Shown one piece after another: positions 58,584 to 64,000 of a stretch of 64,000 nt of DNA. The translations under genes were made by a program, and so were the position numbers. Every line of letters starts with the position of its first letter. Positions within the stretch are counted from its first letter, which is position 1. The notes under the pieces were generated by a model. The model saw nothing but the letters and a program-made list of their open reading frames with translations. It made no database searches and was not told the origin of the DNA. Source of the DNA: Toxonevra muliebris (taxonomy: Eukaryota > Arthropoda > Insecta > Diptera > Pallopteridae); the NCBI GenBank assembly GCA_963691655.1, contig CAVNUY010000014.1, positions 62,001 through 126,000 on the forward strand, in the 5' to 3' direction.

Positions 58584-60252
58584 GGATATGCATTCCCATA
58601 TTCGAAGTTGATCAGACTCCTGGGGAGATGTGCAACTATCCTGTTTATTATTTGTAATTTCCTTTTGTGTTTGTAAGTTTTTGTCCAGTTTTGCGGACTC
58701 TTGCCTCTTGTTATTATAAGCGCTCTTTTCGCATTGTTATCTATTTCTTTTGGTATCATGGTCTTTAATGTATCAGAATCGAGTTGGATTCTTGATAATG
58801 CATCAGCATTTGTATTTAGTTTTCCTTTCTTATAAATTATTTCGAAATCATAATCGCTTAAATCTAGTCTTATTCTAGTCATTTTAGAAAAAGGATTCTT
58901 ATGTGGAAATAGTGATATGAGTGGTCGGTGGTCCGTTACCACTATAAATTTTCTTCCGTATAAATAGGGGCGAAAGAAATTGATTCCCCAGTGTATAGCT
59001 AGTAATTCTTTTTCTATTACTGGTTTATTTAAATCATGCTTTTGCAATGATTTGCTCGCATATGAGATTGGTAAATCGTTCCCAATGTCGCCTTGCGATA
59101 ATATTGCACCTAATGCAAAGTTTGATGCATCCGTCGTTAGTATGAATGGTTTGTCAAAATTGGGATACTGTAGTAGTTGTGGGCTAATTAGTTTGTCTTT
59201 CAGAGTGTCAAACGCGTTTTGACAATCTGTGGTCCAAATGAATTTAGCATTTTTCTTTAGGAGTGCATTCAAGTGTCTTGCTATGTTCGCAAAATCAGCA
59301 ATGAATCTCCTGTAGTAGTTGCAGAAGGCTACAAATCTTCTGACTTCATCAATGTTCGTTGGGACTGGATAATTTTTTATTACTTCAAATTTTGAAGGAT
59401 CAGTTTTTACTCCTTCACGAGTAATTAGATGTCCTAAATATACTACTTCTTGTCTTAAGAAACAACATTTATCGGGATTTAGTTTCAGATTGTATCGCTG
59501 CAGTCTGTCTAATACTTTTATTAGATTTCTGTTGTGGTGTTCGAGACTGCATCCAAAGATGATGATGTCATCCACGTATAAAAATGCTTCGGATTCAAGG
59601 CCTGACAATGCTATTGTTAGCATTCTTTGGAAGCTGTTGGACGAAATTTTTAATCCAAAGGGTAGTCTTTTAAATTGATAGTGGCCATTTGGTGTTGAGA
59701 ATGCCGTTATTGGTCTTGATTCTTCATCAAGTCCAATTTGGTGAAATGAGCTGGTCATGTCTAGTGTGGAAAACCATTTAGCTCTTCCTAATTTATCTAG
59801 AACGTCTTCTAGTCTTGTTAGGGGGAACTTGTCATTTATGATTTTGTCATTGAGCTTTCTGAAGTCTACTACGACTCGCCATTTCTTTTTGTCGTTTGTA
59901 TTTTTCTTTGGAACAAGGAGTAGTGGTGCGTTGTAGGGGCTTTTGGAGTTTTCAATAATATCTTCTTTAAGCATATTTTGTACCTGTTCATTGATTATCT
60001 CTGTATGAGCATGTGGTAGCCTGTAGTTTTTTATATATACCGGTGTGTTGTCTGATGTTGAAATGTGTTGTGTGTAGAAATTATTAATTGTTAGCGGGTC
60101 ATTATCTAAGTGAAATATGTTTTGGTATTTTTTAAAAATGTTAGTTAGTTCAGTTTTTGCAAATTCGTCTGCGGTATTTATGTTAAGTTTCTCAATGATT
60201 TCATTTAGTCTATTTTTATTATTATTGTTGTGCTTGTATTGTAAGATATCAA
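58580..60252 (-). pseudogene. gypsy reverse transcriptase and RNase H
   Basis: The open frame extends upstream of the first ATG (59974) to about 60252. RT motifs in order: DIIENSKSPYNAPLLLVPKK, WRVVVDFRKLND, FSTLDMTSSFHQI with the first catalytic aspartate, FKRLPFGLK, and AFLYVDDIIIFG with the YVDD box. The thumb and connection follow (VRRFVAFCNYYRRFIADF). RNase H follows: FILTTDASNFALGA, EKELLAIHW, VVTDHRPL and NTNADALSRI. It copies the element RNA and removes the template. This frame has no internal stop over more than 550 codons, the best-preserved gene in the window. It ends at a TGA near 58580. Confidence 0.9.
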
Positions 60253-60831
60253 TGGTTCGGTTTCTATCTTCAAATTGTCTAATGTTACTTCGGAGTTTGT
60301 GGTATTTAGAAGTTTGATGTGTGTTATGCCTCTACTGGGTGCTATGGAGTTGCTTAAAAATACTCCTGCTTTTATTTCTTTGTTGAAAATAACATGATCT
60401 TCAGATAGTACTAGCTTAACTGGATGTATAATTTCGGTGCGGGGTGGAATGGTTATTTTTAATTCTTGCAGTGGTTTGGAATGCATTGGTAGGGTTATGT
60501 TCGTTTCATTTGAATAAAGTGTGATCGTGAATGTTTCATAGTCTATTTTACTAAGAAATGTTTTGAGAAAGTCCCTTCCTATAATGCCATCGGTATCTAT
60601 AGGAAAGGTTTTGTCTATTAGTTGAAATTTGTGACTAAAAATGTTGTCATTTGTGTTAAGGTTTAGATTAGCTACTCCTAGCGAAAATATTTCTTCGTTT
60701 GTTATACCTGTAAGTTTGCATCTTTCGTCTGGGAAATATTCAATATTGTTTATTTTGTAATTATTTTTGCATAATGATATGTCAGCGCCTGTGTCGACTA
60801 AAAATGTTAATTGGTTGTTGTTATAGTTCAA
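60205..60831 (-). pseudogene. gypsy protease region of pol
   Basis: LTFLVDTGADISLCKN contains the DTGA active site of retroviral-type aspartic proteases, and DGIIGRDFLKTFLSK the conserved GRDFL segment. The enzyme cleaves Gag and Gag-Pol. The frame ends at 60205 after overlapping the RT frame by about 45 bp in an A/T-rich ATAATAATAAAAAT run. In related elements protease and RT share one frame, so a small indel is the simplest explanation. Confidence 0.85.
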
Positions 60832-60872
60832 AATTATGTAATTTGTGTTGCTACTTGATATTTTATATACTT

Positions 60873-62129
60873 TTAATTTTGGCTGTCCGGAGTACTTATG
60901 TATTCCGAGCCGCGGTCGTTTCCCTCATTCTGACTTAAATAGGTGTCATCTTCTCTGTATATTGCCCTTATATGTTGTGCACGATTAGTGTTTTGATTGT
61001 TGTTGTATCTATGTTGGGTATTTTGATTCCTATTGTTGTTATGATTGAAACTGGTACGGCCATTGACGTATTGACGTTGGTTGTGGTGGCGTCGGTTGCC
61101 GTTATTGTTTTGGTTTCTGTTGACGTAATGATTTCGGTTGTTGTTGTTGTTATTGTTGTAGTTATTTCGGTCATTGCGTTGGTTATTATTACTGTAGTTG
61201 GTTATTTGATTCGCATTGCGACTATAGTTGTAGTTTTGTTGATATTGGTTTCTGCTGTTAAGATTGAGAATAGCGTGTGTATTGCTTTTTTCAAGCTCGA
61301 GTGCAAGATTTACTGCTTCTGTAAGTGTTCTTGGTTGTGATGCAAAGATTGTGGATTTTAGGTCTTCTTTAAGGCCATTCTTAAATATGCTGAGTGCATA
61401 TTTGTCATTCATTTTTGTAATGACAGACTTTTCTGCTTGGGTTGCTTGTTCGTCTAGTTCTTCGATTTGTAATGTATTCAAATCGGAAATAATATTTAAT
61501 AGTTTTTCTTGGTACGAGTGTACCGTTTTGTTCCCTTGGGTAAAATTTCCTAAACTTGTGTGAATTTGTGGTATTGTCCTGGCGTTTTTGTATCTTTCCT
61601 TCAGTAATTTTTCTAATGTTGTTATATCTGTTGGCTCGGTATAGCCTCCTATTGCTGTTTTTACTTTAGGGTCTAGTTTTACGTGATATAGTATGCTTAC
61701 TAGTTGGACTTTTCCAACCTCATTCAGTGATGAGTAGATTATTTTTGCTATGGTTAAAAAAACTGTCTAACTCTTGATATTTTCCTGTAAAAGTAGGAAT
61801 GGCTTTTATAGCCGTGTCAAGATTTAGGTCTGACATTGCTATTTGTTCTGCTTCAGTGTTACTTGGTGTTGGTTTTGGGGTTTTTTGTGTTTGGGTGCTA
61901 ATTGATAGCTGTTCTTCTAATAAATGTTTTGTTATTGTGTATATATTCTTGAACTCTAATTTGAGTGCAGTTATAATTTCACTTTCTTCTTCTACTTTTG
62001 ATGCTTCAAAGTTTAGTTTTTCTATTTCTAATTCTTCTAACTTTTTATTGTTTCTTTAGAATATATTCTTCCTATGCTCTTTCTAAGATTTGCTAGGATT
62101 CTGGCTACATTATCTTTCGATTTTTCCAT
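60873..62129 (-). pseudogene. gypsy gag
   Basis: ATG at 62129 (MEKSKDNVARILANLRKSIG). A one-base loss in an A-run near 62045 shifts the frame to KKLEELEIEKLNFEASK and on through AIPTFTGKYQELDSFF. Another shift near 61725 leads to ILYHVKLDPKVKTAI and then the 202-residue frame 61481-60873. That last part has the capsid-like CKY-free region (ALSIFKNGLKEDLKSTIF, LTEAVNLALELEK) and a long Asn/Arg-rich tail in place of CCHC knuckles, as in other 412/mdg1-like Gags. Gag forms the particle and binds RNA. The Asn-rich tail gives long but meaningless ORFs on the other strand. Confidence 0.8.
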
Positions 62130-62189
62130 TTATATCATATTTGATATTTAGAATAATTATTTTATATTGTATTTTTAGATTAAATAATT

Positions 62190-62381
62190 TTATACATTGG
62201 AAATTGTTCTATTACTATTGTGCTTATGCACATAATTCTTAAAATATTTGTCTAACTTATATATAATATATAAAATTATTAATATGATGGCTACTGTTAC
62301 GGTGGTGCCATTCAGGATGTTGTAGGTGGAAGTTCCTTGGTTGTTGATGTTAATTGTTTCCTTGCTGTTGGGTTGTCCCAT
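62190..62381 (-). CDS. Leader ORF b: small putative myristoylated membrane protein of the gypsy element
   Basis: 63 residues, start MGQPNSKETI, a plausible N-myristoylation context. One hydrophobic segment at about residues 28-44 (TVAIILIILYIIYKL) is followed by a basic tail. It lies between the primer-binding site and gag and is intact. I recall that some 412/mdg1-type elements have short leader ORFs, but I cannot confirm homology. The role is unknown; membrane association is an inference. Confidence 0.55.
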   Translation of the reverse strand: MGQPNSKETININNQGTSTYNILNGTTVTVAIILIILYIIYKLDKYFKNYVHKHNSNRTISNV

Positions 62382-62418
62382 TATTCCTTCCTTCTATCGA
62401 TTATCTGCTAGATTTCCT

Positions 62419-62850
62419 TTATAGTGTTGATGCATGCTTCTCTTTGGCGGTGACGTTGTTCCTGGTCTTGCGCTGCTTCATGCGGCATTTTATTTCCTTG
62501 ATCTCTTCCAAGATTGTTTTTGGTGAATCTTCTGTCTGTCTGGTGATTTCCAGTAGGAAAGCCAGTCTCTTCTTGTCCTTGACAAGCTTCCCTCCTCGTT
62601 TTGGTTTTGGTGTAGATGAGGTCTGTGGGATTGATGTTAGTTGTTTGTCTTTTAAGGCTTGTTGCCTGTTGACGTAGTCCTTTATTGACAGTTTTTTAGG
62701 TCCTTGTCTATTTGTTGTAGGGCTTGGTTTGTATGTTGGTGGTGGCTCTGTAGGTTCTTCCTTGGATTGAGGAACATATTCCTCGTTTTGTTGTTTGGCG
62801 AGCTTAACCCACTTTTGGAAAATTGTGTCTATTTCCGCTTGGCTGGACAT
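62419..62850 (-). CDS. Leader ORF a of the gypsy element (143 aa)
   Basis: Intact frame starting MSSQAEIDTIFQKWVKLA about 33 bp after the primer-binding site. Proline-rich middle (EPPPTYKPSP), then a Lys/Arg-rich part (PKRGGKLVKDKKRLAFLLEI) and a basic C-terminus. No enzymatic motif. The basic character would suit RNA binding, but this is inference. The order leader ORF a, leader ORF b, gag suggests accessory functions expressed from the same transcript. Confidence 0.55.
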   Translation of the reverse strand: MSSQAEIDTIFQKWVKLAKQQNEEYVPQSKEEPTEPPPTYKPSPTTNRQGPKKLSIKDYVNRQQALKDKQLTSIPQTSSTPKPKRGGKLVKDKKRLAFLLEITRQTEDSPKTILEEIKEIKCRMKQRKTRNNVTAKEKHASTL

Positions 62851-62882
62851 CTATTAGTTCGGGCCATGGTGTGAATTTTTAT

Positions 62883-62900
62883 GATTCGGCAAGATCGCCA
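62883..62900 (-). promoter_or_regulatory. Primer-binding site (tRNA-Arg-like)
   Basis: Minus-strand TGGCGATCTTGCCGAATC begins directly after the LTR end TTTTACA. The first 13 bases are complementary, with one mismatch as far as I recall, to the 3' end of an insect tRNA-Arg, the primer used by the 412/mdg1 lineage. Confidence 0.65.
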
Positions 62901-63477
62901 TGTAAAAGGATTAAAGTGTTATTATATAAAGGGGAAGAGATACCAGAAACTAGCGCAAGCGCTGTTAGTCTTACCTTGCTGGTTTCCTTGATAAGGAAAG
63001 CGAGGTAAGTTCCTAAATAGAAATGAATTCAAAGACGAGAGTCTGGTTTGAATCAAATCTGTTTGTTTTATTAATTATTTTGTATGGGTTTATATACCCT
63101 TTTTTAAAAGTGTTATACAAAATGTTAAAACTATACTTAAACTATTCTAATACATAAAGTTACGTGAGTATAAGTGAAATAGAAATATCGATGGAGGATC
63201 GATACAAATTCTATTGGTCACTTATGTATACGTTAATATCTACATACAATATTTAGGATTGAGTGACTTTGAATTATATTGAGTGACATTAGTCATTTTG
63301 GTTCTTACTATACATACATACATATGTATCATAGTGCAATGCTAAGTAATGCAATGCCTATTCTACATATGTTTGGTATTTAGGGTATGAGTCAAAGTAA
63401 CTTATAATGTTAGCGCACTACCGGTCACCTGTGTATCATACGGGGGGTGGCGTTCGTGACAATGTGGATACACTACA
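62901..63477 (-). mobile_element. 5' LTR of the gypsy element (577 bp)
   Basis: On the minus strand it starts TGTAGTGTATCC and ends CCTTTTACA, the TG...CA form. A TATATAA-like box lies at 63090-63097 and an AATAAA at about 63068-63073. No second LTR is available for comparison. Boundaries rest on the TG/CA ends, the primer-binding site and the uninterrupted sequence in the other U units. Confidence 0.8.
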
Positions 63478-64000
63478 GTAGTGATAATGATAGCAAATCA
63501 CGGCATTATAAAAATTTTGCTTTGTACATTAACATTAGAAAGGCAACACTTTTTTATCTATGTAAATAGCACAAATGTTAAACAGAAAAAATCAAACTTA
63601 TTTATTATAAAATCACTTATTTACTTCAATAAAAATACATTCTTTTTCATTTTTATTATCATCCCTGTTGCCTTTCTAAGGTTAAATGTGGAAAGCACTT
63701 ATCGTCGCCTGAGGATTGATTTGACGTATGTGTGTACAAATTCATATACCTATACACCAAATCAATTCTCAGGCGACGTTATGTACACTTTTCACATCTA
63801 ATAAAATTTCAAATCGACAGGAAGAAAACTTAAAGCGCGGAAAAAAAGATGCAATTACAGTTGCGTATATGCGAGCATATAGATCCCGATGCATTGAGTA
63901 AATAAAAATAATGCAACTACAACATATCAGCCCTATTCACGATTTGGTGCAATTGCAAAATATTTATGCCATCACAACAACAAATATATGTGATATGGAA
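63478..64000. repeat. U repeat, unit 4, left part replaced by the gypsy element
   Basis: Begins mid-unit at GTAGTGATAATGATAGC, the same place where the LTR ends, and runs off the window. It matches U3 more closely than U1: GAGGATTGATTTGACGTAT in the hairpin and ATAGATCCCGATGC. Confidence 0.85.
63703..63778. repeat. Hairpin of unit U4
   Basis: Same palindrome as in U1-U3; outer arms CGTCGCCTGAG and CTCAGGCGACG pair exactly. Confidence 0.9.

Larger units (their letters stand above)
57957..63477 (-). mobile_element. gypsy-type LTR retrotransposon, 412/mdg1-like, 3'-truncated
   Basis: Minus-strand order from the right: 5' LTR, primer-binding site, two leader ORFs, gag, protease, reverse transcriptase-RNase H, integrase N-terminus. 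The element is cut at 57957; the integrase core, everything 3' of it and the 3' LTR are missing. No env is seen. The right edge abuts GTAG of repeat unit U4, whereas U2 and U3 read ATGTAGTG uninterrupted, so GTAG may be the 4-bp target duplication, with its left copy lost. Gag and pol carry frameshifts, so it is inactive. Confidence 0.9.

Noticed and set aside
60968..61563. Long plus-strand ORFs rich in V, I and L across the gag region
   Set aside because: They are reverse-strand shadows of the Asn-rich Gag tail; AAY codons read as valine, isoleucine and leucine codons on the other strand.

Overview
This window looks like a transposon-rich, AT-rich stretch of an insect nuclear genome, most likely a fly. 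The evidence is the mix of element families: jockey-superfamily and RNase H-bearing LINEs, a 412/mdg1-like gypsy LTR retrotransposon, hAT, Tc1/mariner/pogo-like and TTAA-flanked elements, plus many (TA)n runs. The species call is inference. I found no host gene I would defend. Nearly every readable protein belongs to a mobile element, and nearly all are broken by stops, frameshifts, truncation or nested insertions.

Layout. 1-3.3 kb: a minus-strand LINE fragment (end of ORF1 plus endonuclease) and two direct copies of a ~340-bp repeat. 3.3-7.5 kb: AT-rich DNA with a motif-rich MITE-like block and a ~2.3-kb foldback structure. 7.6-9.1 kb: a hAT-like relic and a possible tRNA-derived SINE. 9.3-12.2 kb: pieces of a decayed minus-strand LINE, one carrying a short internal duplication. 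12.3-16.2 kb: a plus-strand LINE with both ORFs, whose ORF1 is split by a 953-bp hAT-type element with a perfect 8-bp target duplication. 16.5-17.2 kb: a second hAT-like relic. 18.4-21.5 kb: a minus-strand jockey-superfamily LINE. 21.8-22.4 kb: a degenerate short tandem repeat.

23.8-28.2 kb: a large foldback structure with two nested elements carrying AGGTGC-type minisatellite arrays in opposite orientations. 29-37.2 kb: a crowd of non-autonomous DNA transposons. These are a 1.9-kb TA-flanked foldback element that contains a pogo-like element, a Tc1-type MITE, three kinds of TTAA-flanked elements, and a truncated duplicate of the foldback. 37.2-49.0 kb: a direct segmental duplication (copy A 37212-42734, copy B 44393-48996). 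Copy A contains a 5'-truncated LINE with 13-bp target duplications and copy B keeps the empty site. A Tc1-like transposase fragment ends exactly where copy B begins.

49.8-64 kb: four copies of a ~1.25-kb repeat unit (U1-U4), each with the same strong hairpin. U2 is interrupted by a second copy of the foldback/pogo-like composite, and U1 and U3 preserve its unoccupied site. A three-unit tandem array (period ~390-410 bp) lies between U1 and U2. A 412/mdg1-like gypsy element (minus strand, 5' LTR 62901-63477, truncated in integrase at 57957) sits against U4.

The parts do not form a pathway. Their value is as a layered record of insertions, where duplicated units give several empty-site versus filled-site pairs. 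The best candidates for something undescribed are the composite element that appears to have moved as a unit, the TTAA element with an 18-bp palindrome at each end, the opposed minisatellite elements, and the hairpin-bearing U repeat. All coordinates and similarities were read by eye; no database was searched.
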